Positions 22,981 to 33,400 of a stretch of 58,869 bases of DNA are shown one piece after another (position 1 is the stretch's first letter; each line of letters starts with the position of its first letter). Origin of the DNA: Chara braunii (Eukaryota; Streptophyta; Charophyceae; Charales; Characeae); assembly GCA_003427395.1 (NCBI GenBank), contig BFEA01000268.1:100709-159577 (forward strand). Reading direction: 5' to 3'. Position numbers and translations under genes: made by a program. The notes under the pieces are model-generated. The model ran no database searches, was not told the DNA's origin, and saw only the letters and a program-made list of their open reading frames with translations.

Positions 22981-24560
22981 TGTTGGGCCGCGGAGTTTGT
23001 GAGCAAACCACGGGACAGCAAAATATTCCACAATTCCATGGAGTTTGTAAATCTCTGATCCTTTTTTTTTTTCTTTTTTTTTTTTTATTTCTATATTCTT
23101 CTCTCAACTTCTGTTTTTGTTTACCTTCCACTACCTACTCCTAAGACTATCTAGAGGGGACCCCTGCAAGCATACTTTTCCTCTCTCTGTGAAGGGGGGA
23201 TTTCATGTTGCCCCTTCCCCCTAATGGTTAGGGTATAGGGTTGGGGCCGCCAGTGGGGGTCTGGCTAACACAAAGACCGAGACCTGCCAGTAGCCGTGCC
23301 TCCCTTTCTCATCGTCCCCAACCCTTCATCGAGTAGCAGCAGACGCTATGGCAAACACTGTCCCTTCACATGCTTGGAGTTTATAATATATTATTATATT
23401 CTAATATTCATTTTAGTTTACGATACAACATATATGACGACACAACATATATGCATGGGTCCTAGGGGCCATCTCACGCAAATGTGTACATGTCATGCAT
23501 CATCTTCACACGCAGTGATCAATAGTATCAACCATAGACAAAGGTAGAGAAGAAGAGGACCGAGTTTCACAGTTTATATTATCAAAAATATGAATACAAA
23601 GTGTTTCAAAGTTCCCCTGAATCCAGCGCTCATCAGCGCAACACCAATCTCTTGCCAGCTCATCAATANGACTTNCCGTGAATCAGCGCTACTCCTGCAG
23701 ATAACCTCCAAGTCATCAATGTATCTTCCATAGCCGAACCTTGAATGAACACTTTCAGCCTCAGTCCCTTCCTCCTACGATGCATACACACTCTTCACTC
23801 ATGAGGATCTACTCTGGATACTACTCATAGCTACATAGTAACCCTCTAGTACTAATACTAACTTGCTGGGCAGCTATGGCTGCGTTTTTTCCAGCATACA
23901 GGCTTCTCCCTTCACTCAGCGCGTCTTCTCCTTCCAGCGCTGCTCCTACTGGCTCAACGCACAAGTGTACCAGCACTTCCACGCATAGAATGCCAGTGGA
24001 GATCTGGCGAGGAATGAGGCTGGCTGCCTTCTTTATACTCCTCGCTGGGTCTGCATTGGCTCAATTCAGCCTCTTTCCTTGTCCCAGACCCTGCATTGCA
24101 TGTGTCCCAGTAGAGTCCCAATGAAATTCAACTGCTGCTGAGGCCTCCCGGCCTGAATTTGGACTTGAAAGTCTGGATCTGGCCTGACCCCTGGACTTAG
24201 ACCAGAACTGGGACTGTGCCTATTGACTTTACTTTCGGACAGGCACAACTCTCAACGAACAGACATTTACTGCTTGAACAGACACTTTACTTTGCACCAA
24301 CAGGTACACTGCCTGCACGTACAGACACACCCTTACCCNAACAGACATGACATACACATCTCCTGGTGAACAGGTAAGTCTTTTGACAATGCCCTTTGCC
24401 TTAGCTTTAGATATGCCTGTTGATAGAGAGCTTGACCTTTGACCTGCTTTCACGTTTCTGAGCTCTGGCGAGATACCTTTTCACAATGCTTTACTTTTTC
24501 AAGGCCCGTGCTGCTTTATTTTTCAAGGCCTGAGGCCTATATCGGGTAAAGGCCCTTTTA
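22981..24560. other. Intergenic, no gene recognised
   Basis: T-rich runs lie at 23061-23085, and ambiguous bases occur near 23669, 23675 and 24339. No supported feature was seen. Confidence 0.45.
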
Positions 24561-24573
24561 TATATATATATAT

Positions 24574-24649
24574 CGTCAAACGTCACAAACAGAACTGCCC
24601 GGTAAACCGTAGGCAGAGAGAGAGAAGAGGACAACAAACGAGGGGCTGT
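24574..24649 (-). repeat. Hammerhead-family fragment starting at the predicted cleavage site
   Basis: On the minus strand the fragment begins ACAGCCCCTCGTTTGTTGTCC, exactly the sequence that follows GTC in the full copies. It runs to CTGTTTGTGACG and a TA tract. The ribozyme core itself is missing, and a TA-rich sequence replaces it. Confidence 0.6.
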
Positions 24650-24689
24650 ATATACAACAATATGCAATTCCAACACAACATATATGATG

Positions 24690-26000
24690 TTGCGCTATAA
24701 ATTAAATGTGGTCTGGTGTCTCCATCTGTGGACAATGGTGTGGATTTCATGTGAGCACTCGTGTTATATGATGTTGCGCAGCTTGCGCTAAATAAAATCG
24801 GGTCTGGTCTCTCCGTCTCTGGACTTCATGTGAGCACTCGTTGTGTTATATGCTTCCAGCGAAAGTTCATTGTAGCAAAAAAACATTTTTGGGGGCTCCA
24901 CGTACCGCATCGACATGGCTGGCAGGGCCAGGCAAAAGCACGGCTGCATCTCTTCTGTTCGTTCTTTTTTCTTTTTTTTATTGCTCGCAAAGGGTGAATT
25001 TAGACTCCAGCATACATAGCTGGGTGGGGGCTACTGCGGATTCGAGTAATTATGTTCTATCCGGTTCCCGGGAAAGGTTCAGCCCACAACCTTTCCCGGC
25101 TTGAAAAAAACAAATATGCTGAACCTTCCCCCGCTTGAAAAAAAGAAAAATGCCCCTCAAAAAAAGAAAAAAAGAAAAAAAAAAAGAAGGGCCCATTTAA
25201 AGGGGGTTAAAGTACCACACCGAAAATGGCTGCCGGCGCCAGCCAAAAGCAGGTTCTCGTTGCTTTTTTTTGAGGCACACAGGGTGGGTGAATTTAGGCT
25301 CCGCATCCATAGCTGAGCGTGGCAAGGCACACACGGTGGGTGAATATAGGCTAAGGGCCTCGTTCGACACCACTTAAAAATACTTAAAGACTTTCAAGGG
25401 CATCCTACCTCACGGAAGGTGATTAATTTCCCCCAACCCCTTTTTTTTCCACAACCCCTTGACGGAAACCCTTGGGGTGATTCATTTCCCCTAACCCCTT
25501 TTTTCCCCCTTCCACAACCCCTTGACGGAAATCCTTGAGACGGCCGTCCTTGAAACTCGAGTGCGGACGTCATTGCACCACGAACAGCGGTGATCGGTGG
25601 AAAAGAAAAGAAAAGAGTAAAAAGAAAAAAAGTCCATATATTTACCCGTTTTGAAGGGTGAATGAAACCCTTGAGCCCCAGGTGACCTCCCGAGGCACCC
25701 TTGGGATTTTCGTCGATTCGCCTGGGCCGCACGTCCGTTTCAAGGGCGGACACTTGGCGGCAGGGATGTGGAAACAATCACCGATTTCAATCAAGGGTAC
25801 GTCATTAGTGCGATCACCGATTTCAATCAAGGGGACGTCTTTCGCGCGGGATCAAACGCTTCCTTGCAAGTGGTGCCGAACGAGGCAATAAGCTTCCATA
25901 GTTGGGCGGGGTAAGGCACACACTTCCACCGAAAAAAACAAAAAAGGAAAAGGCACACAGGGTGGGTGAATATAGGCTAAGCATCCACAGCTGGGCGGGG
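24690..26000. repeat. Cluster of short duplications
   Basis: ATATGATGTTGCGC...TTCATGTGAGCACTCG occurs twice (about 24683 and 24767). GGGTGAATATAGGCTAAGCAT-like pieces with a CATAGCTGGGCGGGG tail occur near 24998, 25286, 25340 and 25966. CACAACCCCTTGACGGAAA occurs twice (about 25451 and 25512). TCACCGATTTCAATCAAGGG occurs twice (about 25780 and 25815). No gene was recognised. Confidence 0.75.
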
Positions 26001-26484
26001 TGCTGCGGTGGTTTCGCAATGTTCTTTCCCCGTTCGCATTCGTTCAGCCGGCCTCGAATTCTACTCAACGCCTTGAGTAGTGCAAGCCTTGGGCACTGGG
26101 CCCTGTGTTAAAAGAAAAAAAAAAAAAAAAAAAGGCTCCACGCTTTTGACTGCTAAAGAAACAACACGGGCAGCGAGTGGCCTCATTGCAAAGATTTATT
26201 GCTGCGTGGCCTCGTTGCAAGCACTTCTCAGGGACTAGAATTCGAAGAGCCCGGGCTGACACTGATCAATCTAAAGCACAGAGAGGGAGAGAGAGAGGGG
26301 AATACTTGTGCCGGCTATCTGCTTAGATTGATTGCAGAGGGAAGAATAGTCCCATCTCAAGTACAAATCTTCTACTTGGAACATTTGGGTTTAGGGTAGA
26401 TAGCTGGGCGCCTTCTTAGACCACCTCTCTGCCCTGACATTGACACTGCTACAGCAGGGCAAGCTGGGACCGCCACAAGTATTC

Positions 26485-26531
<47 letters not shown>

Positions 26532-26867
26532 GAAGAAACACACAAAGGCGACTTTAGCATGCGCGAGACATTGGCATCTGACAGCTCCGTAGTCCATACT
26601 CACAAAGGGATTTCTTTTGAATGTATTTGTCCGCAGTTACGGGCATATACTGACTTCTGGGACCTTTTGGGACATACTGACACTGAGACTTTGGGCAACT
26701 TCTAGCCTTACGATATATTGACACAGACCCTCTGGGACATACTCACACTGCACCAATGCATACTCACACTATACCACAAACATAAATGCCTCGATGCACA
26801 CAAGCAACAGACCAGCTTCTGCACCAATGCACACTCACACTACACTACTTTCTTTCCTCCACACAGT

Positions 26868-26905
<38 letters not shown>

Positions 26906-27292
26906 ACGGTAAAGCGTTAACGACTCTTCACCTAATCCTTTTTTTTTTTTTTTAAACCTAATCCTATTTTCTCCATAATGAAGAGTCGAGAACACTCGTG
27001 TATCCCCCACTCGCCACACACTGCCATCTCTCTCTCTCACTCTGTGAACCAGAGAAACACACAGAGAGCGTGCTTCGTGTATTCCCCACTCGCCGCACTT
27101 CCCATTCCTCAACCTCCCCGAACCCAACTCAACCATTTCCGCCCCAAAAAAATGAAGAGTTGAGCCAGAGAAACACACACAGAGAGCGTGCTTCGTGTTT
27201 CCGCCACTCGCCGCACTTCCCGTTCCTCAAACTCCCCTCCCCCCAACTTAACCATTTCCGCCCCCCAAAAAAAAACACAAAACACACAGACA
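26001..27292. repeat. Microsatellites and a 115-bp tandem duplication
   Basis: CT/CA runs lie at 26486-26530 and CT runs at 26871-26904. A segment starting CCAGAGAAACACACA and ending AACCATTTCCGCCCC occurs twice (about 27049-27147 and 27165-27263). No gene was seen. Confidence 0.8.
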
Positions 27293-27302
27293 CCGGGGGA
27301 AA

Positions 27303-27387
27303 GGTCCCGCTTGCGCAAATTAGGAGATTGCGGCCGTTGATCTTTGCCATCTACGGTCAGTATCTCTTAATCCGTGCAAGTGGGACC
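27303..27387. mobile_element. Fold-back MITE-like element, family M2
   Basis: GGTCCCGCTTGCGCAAATTAG at the left pairs with the reverse complement at the right (…CTTAATCCGTGCAAGTGGGACC), giving 85 bp in total. Identical-length copies are at 32299-32383 and 32508-32592. The flanks extend the symmetry with GGGG...CCCC. Confidence 0.7.
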
Positions 27388-27567
27388 TTGCCCCGGAGCA
27401 TTGCACAAGCTGATCTGCTGCGTCCTCGTAACCGCTTTTTATCTCAAACTGCTGGCTCACAAACAAACGATAATTATCGTGAAAGGAAAGAAAAAAAAGC
27501 ATATGCGGTGTATTCGGGGGTAATTGCCACTGAGTGAAATTCGAATCTCCCGCAATCCTTTACCAAC

Positions 27568-27678
27568 CTACCTTCTTCCCCCGAATACAACGTACGGTCA
27601 TTATAGCTGTATGTAGACTGAAAGATGCCTCAAATACAGCTATAATGACCGTACGTTGTATTCGGGGGAAGAAGGTAG
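27568..27678. mobile_element. Fold-back MITE-like element, family M3 (best copy)
   Basis: CTACCTTCTTCCCCCGAATA at the left and its exact reverse complement at the right extend into a nearly complete palindrome (about 45 bp per arm, including ACGTACGGTCATTATAGCTG). The total is 111 bp with a short loop. The high arm identity suggests the youngest copy in the window. Confidence 0.8.
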
Positions 27679-27763
27679 TACCATCTCCCCCCTCGAACAT
27701 AACAGTCCATCGAACGCATAATTCTGAACGTTGAAAGTATACATGAACACGTACTTCCGCCGA

Positions 27764-28200
27764 CTACCAATTTTCACCACCCTCTTTAGCCGAATACAAC
27801 GCCCGGTCATTATCGATGTATCTACAGCCAAAGTTGGACCAAGTACAGCTATAATTACCGTGCGTTCTATTCGGAGGACGAGAGTAACTCCTCACTGAGG
27901 AACGATCCGACTCAGTGAACGGATATGCAAATCTCGCCTTCACTTTTCCCGAATAAAGCACAGTCCTTGTCGTTGTATCTAGACTGAAAATTGCCCCAAA
28001 TAGGGCCAAGAATGACACTGCGTTATATATTCGAGTGCAGACCGTAGAGCAATCAATCGAACAGGATGCGTATATCGTTCACCCCCCACCCATAGGCAGA
28101 AAGAAATCGACATTCGGATTTTATTTTCTTCCCTTGTATTTAGACTGAAAATTGCCCCACATACAGACAGAATGACCCTGTGTTATATTCGTGTGTGCAG
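27764..28200. mobile_element. Cluster of degenerate M3 fragments
   Basis: A full but diverged copy runs from CTACC at 27764 to about 27893. Two partial copies follow (about 27945-28030 and 28130-28200), each retaining TGTATCTAGACTGAAAATTGC-like centres and CCGAATA ends. They appear nested or tandem. Confidence 0.5.
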
Positions 28201-29460
28201 ACTGTAGAGCAATCGAGAAGGATGCGTATCATTAACCCAAACGAATCTATCCTCAAAACTCAAATATTTTTTTTTCTTTCGTTTAAAAAATTAAATTCAA
28301 ATTTCCATAACAATCCGAAATTCGACGACAAGGATCTTTCGGGTTTTCCCTTAGCTACCTCTTCCATTGGAATTTTCACGAAATAAATAAATAAATATTT
28401 AGAATTCCGAGTTAATATAAAAAAAGGACTGCCAGGAGTTTCATATGTATGCGCATATATAGATACTCACAGACATCAACCTTTGCCTATGAAGGTCAGG
28501 TTATAAGTTTAACCAACAGAAAAAAAAAAAAAAAAAAAAAGGATAAATTAACAAATAAACATTCTATTTTGTTTTAGTTAAAAGAAAGAGACTTCGAATT
28601 TCTTATATATATTGTCACACTGTAAATCAGAGCGCGAAGGCGAAAAAAAGCAAAACAACGAAAGGAAACGAAGAAAGGAAAAGCCCCAACTGTTCATCAC
28701 CTCTTACGTACAAGTCCATCCACGTACATAGCATTTTCATTTCATAAATATATATATCATCACATAAATATCAGAGCTATATATCGTCACATAGATATCA
28801 GAGCGCAAAAGCGAAAAAAACAAAGGTAACAAAAAAATATCAATTCATTTTTCATCTTCTTCCTTACAACTCCCCCTGTTCAGAACCTCTTGCGTACAAG
28901 GCCGCCCACGTGGATGTAGGTTGAGCGGCGGCTGCCCCCACCCCCGTGTGTCATATCGACCCACTTGCACAGCCAAAAGGCAACGATATATACAGACGCG
29001 ATCGACGAAATACATGTATATATTTTAACGAGGGCCTCGGCATATACACATACGTTCGTATATATCCCTCTTTATAAACTTAACTATATTACAGTAGTAC
29101 ACAAGAAGAGGGAGAGTAACGTTTCCTTTTGTGAGTGCTGTTTGAGAGAGGTGGGGGGAGGTGGGGGAGAGAGGTCTAGGTCCGTGTGTGTCTGAGGGGA
29201 AGAGAGACAGACGTGTCGCGCGTCGGCATATATGGACAGTATATATGCATATAAGTTTAACCCTTCCTTTTTGCTTTGCTGAAGTTTTTCGAAGTCGGCG
29301 GTTGCAAGGCCACACCGCCTCTCCGGTGATTGATCGCTTGGGATACATAGCCCTAATTGACACGGTGGAGAGACCCGTCCTCTCTCTCTCTCTGAGTGTG
29401 TCTCTGTGTGGCACAGATCTCTCCCCAACACCTCTCTCGCACACCACTCAACCGTTTCAC

Positions 29461-29537
<77 letters not shown>

Positions 29538-29643
29538 CTCCTAGACCTCTCTCCCACGCACACACCTCTCTCTCTGTGTCCGTGTGAAACACAGACCTAG
29601 ACCTCTCGCAAACCTCTTTCAAACACCACTCAACCGTTTCACA

Positions 29644-29689
<46 letters not shown>

Positions 29690-29804
29690 CCACACACAAA
29701 GAAACATACAGTACTNNNNNNNNNNNNNNNNNNNNNNNNNNNNNNAAACTTTAGTAGAGAAATTCTCTCGTGACAAACTATAAACACCACTCAACCGTTT
29801 CACA

Positions 29805-29857
<53 letters not shown>

Positions 29858-30414
29858 AAAAATAAAAAAAAAGAAACATACAGTCATAAATAAAAGCAAA
29901 CACAGACTGCACAAAAACTTAAGTAGAGAAAGTCTCTCGTGACAAACTATAAACACATGAATTTAGTGCTTCAATCTCGCCTCGCCCGGCATAATAGGGA
30001 CCGACCTTCGCGGTTGGCGGTGAAGGGCACTCACTGACCATCAACATGAGAAACAACACCAGAGAGGTCGTTTACCTACTCAATCAATCAAACAATCAAT
30101 CGATCAATCAATCAACCAATCAAGGCCAGGTTGGCGTAGAATCGATTAGATAAGAAGAAAATCAGACCCACAGCCATAGTCGTCAGCGCCACGTGGCCTT
30201 AACGGAATTCACTCTCTCCCCATCGCGACGAAGTGCGCCCACTTCCCAAGCCCAAGCCGAAACCCTAGGATGGGAAAAAAAAAGAGAGAGCAGTAAGTAT
30301 TTAGTGCAATTTTCAGGCCAGATACATTTCAGTAAAGGAGAGAGCTACGCACTCTCTTCATGGGAGTCAAGGCTCTCTACGTTACATCCCCCGCCAAACA
30401 CAGCACCCGGGTCG
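28201..30414. repeat. AT-rich and CT-microsatellite stretch with a small gap
   Basis: There is a duplicated piece around CAGAGCGC(G/A)A(A/G)GGCGAAAAAAA (about 28628 and 28799). CT runs lie at 29465-29534, 29647-29680 and 29806-29848, with 30 N at 29716-29745. ACCACTCAACCGTTTCACACATC occurs three times (about 29441, 29623, 29787). No gene was seen. Confidence 0.8.
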
Positions 30415-30530
30415 AGATCCCACTATCAAAGAGGACTGGATTCAATGTCTTAATCTGGACGTGTTTTAAGGAGAGGTGCAGGAAATTTGAAGTGCTTTTC
30501 TGCATCTCTGCATAAAACAAATCCAGCAGT
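30415..30530. mobile_element. Fold-back MITE-like element, family M1 (truncated)
   Basis: It retains GATCCCACTATCAAAGAGG, the AATCTGGACGTGTTT segment and the hairpin centre CTTTTCTGCATCTCTGCATAAA. The right terminus is replaced by unrelated sequence. Confidence 0.55.
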
Positions 30531-30659
30531 GGAACGAAGCCCTCTGTAACTACCATCAATCTGAGGCCAGATACAGACATAATGAATGACCACAGAGTAG
30601 TATTCAGGGTACAAAGGGTGGCGGCTCCGTGCAAGTGGGGACGCTTCCACTCGCTAGTG

Positions 30660-31439
30660 GGAAAAGACACAAACACACCAGCAGTTATTTTGTTTCATTT
30701 TTTTAATTAATAAACACAATTGCGAAAAAAAGAAAAAAAAAAGAAAAAAAAAAGAAAAAAAAAAGAAAAGGAATAAAAAAAGAAAAGAGAAAAAGAGAAT
30801 TGCGCCCTTTATCACCGCTCTCAAGTCTCCAGTCAGATACTCAAAGCAAAGACAAACACACCAGCAATTATTTTGTTTCGTGTTTTTTTTAATTCATAAA
30901 CACACCAACAATTACAAAGAAGAAGAAGAAAAAGAAAAAAAAGAAAAAAAGACAATTGCGCCCTTGATCATCGCTCTCTCGCATACTCAAAGCAGAGTTC
31001 TCTTCTCGACCGACTACAGTCCAAATTAATAGGAAAGATATAATCTCATTTTACCCGAAATCCGGTCAAATACACCCAACAAAATCCAATCTAGCCGAAA
31101 TTACGGTCAGCTAAGCCCAGCAAGAACATGGCAGACATGTGAGATAAGAATTAAAAGTAAAAAAAAAGAACAAGAACAAGAAAAAAGCAAGAAAATGGAA
31201 AAAAGCAATTCAAAAAAAACAAGGAAAACAATATAAATATACCGAGAAAGAAAGAAGAAAAAAAAAAAAAGACGAGAATGGAAGAAGACGGCGAAACGAT
31301 TTGGGGATCAAAACTGAAATCGACGACCGAAATTTTTCCCGCCAAAACTGAACTGAACTGAACCGCCTTGGTTTTTTTTTTCCCCCTTCCCTTGCGGGAA
31401 GCAAAAAAAAAAAAAAACATTTTGAAAAGACAAAACTAA
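30660..31439. repeat. A-rich tandem duplication, downstream of SEC61-gamma
   Basis: ACACACCAGCA(G/A)TTATTTTGTTTC...AATTGCGCCC occurs twice (about 30673-30808 and 30857-30963), separated by AAAAAGA-type tracts. The rest is A-rich to the stop of the SEC61-gamma gene and would include its 3' end. Confidence 0.7.
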
Positions 31440-31649
31440 TTAACCGGCTCCAACAATAATGTTGTTGATGGGAATGAAGATGAGTTTTACAAAGAAGCCG
31501 ATGAAGCCCATCACGACGAATCCGATGGCTGTTCGAAAAGCGATCTTCGAGAACTCCTTCCTGTCTGGCTTATGACATCGCTTCACCAGCCGCACACTCT
31601 CCTTCGCGAAATCCTTCACAGGTCTCACAACATTATCCACCGTCTCCAT
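31440..31649 (-). CDS. SEC61G: Protein translocon subunit SEC61 gamma
   Basis: This is a complete 69-codon frame from ATG (31649) to TAA (31440), the usual length in plants. SEC61 gamma is the small tail-anchored subunit of the ER translocon, the eukaryotic SecE homologue. It clamps the SEC61 alpha channel. The conserved cytosolic part [18 protein letters not shown] is followed by the single membrane segment (about residues 41-62) and the conserved end [10 protein letters not shown]. It has no introns. The region upstream on its strand is rich in GA/GCGA repeats to about 31830, probably its leader and promoter. It is the best evidence for a plant-lineage nuclear genome and shows that TAA is a normal stop here. 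Confidence 0.97.
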   Translation of the reverse strand: METVDNVVRPVKDFAKESVRLVKRCHKPDRKEFSKIAFRTAIGFVVMGFIGFFVKLIFIPINNIIVGAG

Positions 31650-31770
31650 CTCCCTCTCTCGCTCTCTCTCGCTCTCTCTCTCGCTCGCTCGCTCGCTCGA
31701 GAGTTCGTTGCGCGGTCGGTCGGTCGGTCGCTCGTTCGTTGCTCGATGGAGCTAGAAACAGCCGCAGCTC

Positions 31771-31829
<59 letters not shown>

Positions 31830-32298
31830 GGTCGCTCGCTCGCTCGTTGAGAAACAGCCGCAGGCTGACAGAGGGATAGACCTAGACCATGGAGAGATTG
31901 AGCACCTGGAAATTGCCGTGAACGCACAAAGACTATCGAACACAGCTAGGACGGAGGCTTTCCTCCTCCCTCTCCCAGCTCTCTCTCATCCCTGACCCTG
32001 CAGCGTGAAGGAGCGGCGATGGCGAATCTCCCAAGGCGTCAAGGCCCCAAGCGACAGCGACAGCCACAGAGAGAGCGAGCCTAACTTCACGGCAGATTCC
32101 GCAGCACAGTCCCTTGTCTCTCCCTTCCTCCTCGTTTGCTCTTTCCGATCACCGACTCCGCTCAGCGGTACGCAGCTTAGCGCAGACGAAAGTGATCTGA
32201 CGAACACAACTCCAAATACCCTCAACGGTGCGCTCCTTAACGCAGACACGAGCGATCTGACGGACACAAGACACAACTTCCCCCTCTCGGGCTACATA
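31650..32298. repeat. CT/GCTC-rich leader region and intergenic sequence
   Basis: CTCTCTCGCTCGCTCG-type repeats at about 31650-31735 and a CT run at 31768-31826 lie just upstream of SEC61-gamma. Two related pieces at about 32170-32270 share CTCA(G/A)CGGT and ACGCAGAC. No other gene was recognised. Confidence 0.7.
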
Positions 32299-32383
32299 GG
32301 TCCCACTTGCACGAATTAAGAGATACTGACCGTAGATAGCAAGGATCAACGGTCGAAATCTCCTAATTTGCGCAAGTGGGACC
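32299..32383. mobile_element. Fold-back MITE-like element, family M2
   Basis: GGTCCCACTTGCACGAATTA at the left and its imperfect reverse complement ending GCAAGTGGGACC at the right give 85 bp. It is in inverted orientation relative to the internal sequence of the 27303 copy. Confidence 0.7.
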
Positions 32384-32507
32384 TTGCCCCTCCTCTCCCT
32401 TGCGGAAAGTGGTAGTGGTAGTGTGGCAAAATTGCGCGCGGAAGTATTCTGGCAACTGTGTGCCACTTGTAACACGTCGATTATGTAGAATCCGGGGGCT
32501 ACCGGTA

Positions 32508-32592
32508 GGTCCCACTTGCAGGAATGAAGAGACGCTGACCGTCGATAGCGGAGATCAACCGCCCAAGTCTCTTAATCCGAGCAAGTGGCACC
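32508..32592. mobile_element. Fold-back MITE-like element, family M2
   Basis: This is an 85-bp copy starting GGTCCCACTTGCAGGAATGA and ending GCAAGTGGCACC, followed by TTGCCCC as in the other copies. It lies about 125 bp from the 32299 copy. Confidence 0.65.
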
Positions 32593-32636
32593 TTGCCCCG
32601 GCTGTTTTCACGAGAGCGCTCAAACATCGGGGCCAT

Positions 32637-32790
32637 GGTCCCATTAGCAATGAGCGTCGGATTGAATGCCTGAATCTGGACGTGTTCGAGGACAGGAGCA
32701 GGAAATCGAGATCCAACCGCTTTTCTGGATCTCTGCATAAAACATGGCCACATTCAGGATTTCTATCCTATCCCCTTTGCTAGTGGGACC
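32637..32790. mobile_element. Fold-back MITE-like element, family M1
   Basis: The left end GGTCCCATTAGCAATGAGCG and the right end CCCCTTTGCTAGTGGGACC enclose the family centre with AATGCCTGAATCTGGACGTG. It is 154 bp, the same length as the 11586 copy. Confidence 0.7.
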
Positions 32791-33094
32791 ACGGCCCGGA
32801 TTGTATGTTCTAGGTTTTAGCAGAGGGAGGCCCATCATTTATTTAATTTATAATATAATAATACAGCCGCGCGTTTTTTGGCTGAGTCGGCCAGAGCCGC
32901 CCTAAGGCTTGAGGCCTCGCCACATCACTCTCGAAATGTGAAAATGACAAAAATGTGGCGGGAGCATCTGGTCATGTTCTAGGGGTATGTTCATTCTCAT
33001 TTTGCACATTTCGAGAGTGATGTGGCGATCGCCTTACCGGTCAACGGATTCTCCTCTCACCGAGAGGGCACAAGCACAAGGTCAACGGCGGTAT

Positions 33095-33400
33095 ATTGCG
33101 AAGATGGGCGTCCAACCGAGGCGTGGGTTCAATCCCCATTGGCCTCATGTACCTTCCTGGGCATGCTTGGCGCCCGCCACCTAGAGATAGACCACTGGAT
33201 CCCCCGATTGGCATTTAGCAGAGTCTGCTGATGTTCATAGGGGAGGGGACCTGAGGGGAGGCACAGGGACTGGTCCTGTTGGCATGGTCCCTGGTAGCCG
33301 GTATCGCCCACACGCAGGTCGGGAGCAGCCCCTGCATGTTCTCTCGTGAACACGGTTCTGGCTGCCACGGGGTTCCCCGTATGCCTACAATTAGGAGTAG
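33095..33400 (-). repeat. Dispersed repeat R1 with tRNA-like B box
   Basis: The R1 body (33160-33400, minus strand) matches 12071-12336. Next to it lies GTGGGTTCAATCCCCATTGG (33123-33142, plus strand), a good tRNA B-box match, and TGGGCATGCTTGGCGCCCGCCACC, which recurs in similar form at 36860-36900. This suggests a tRNA-derived SINE. Confidence 0.5.
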
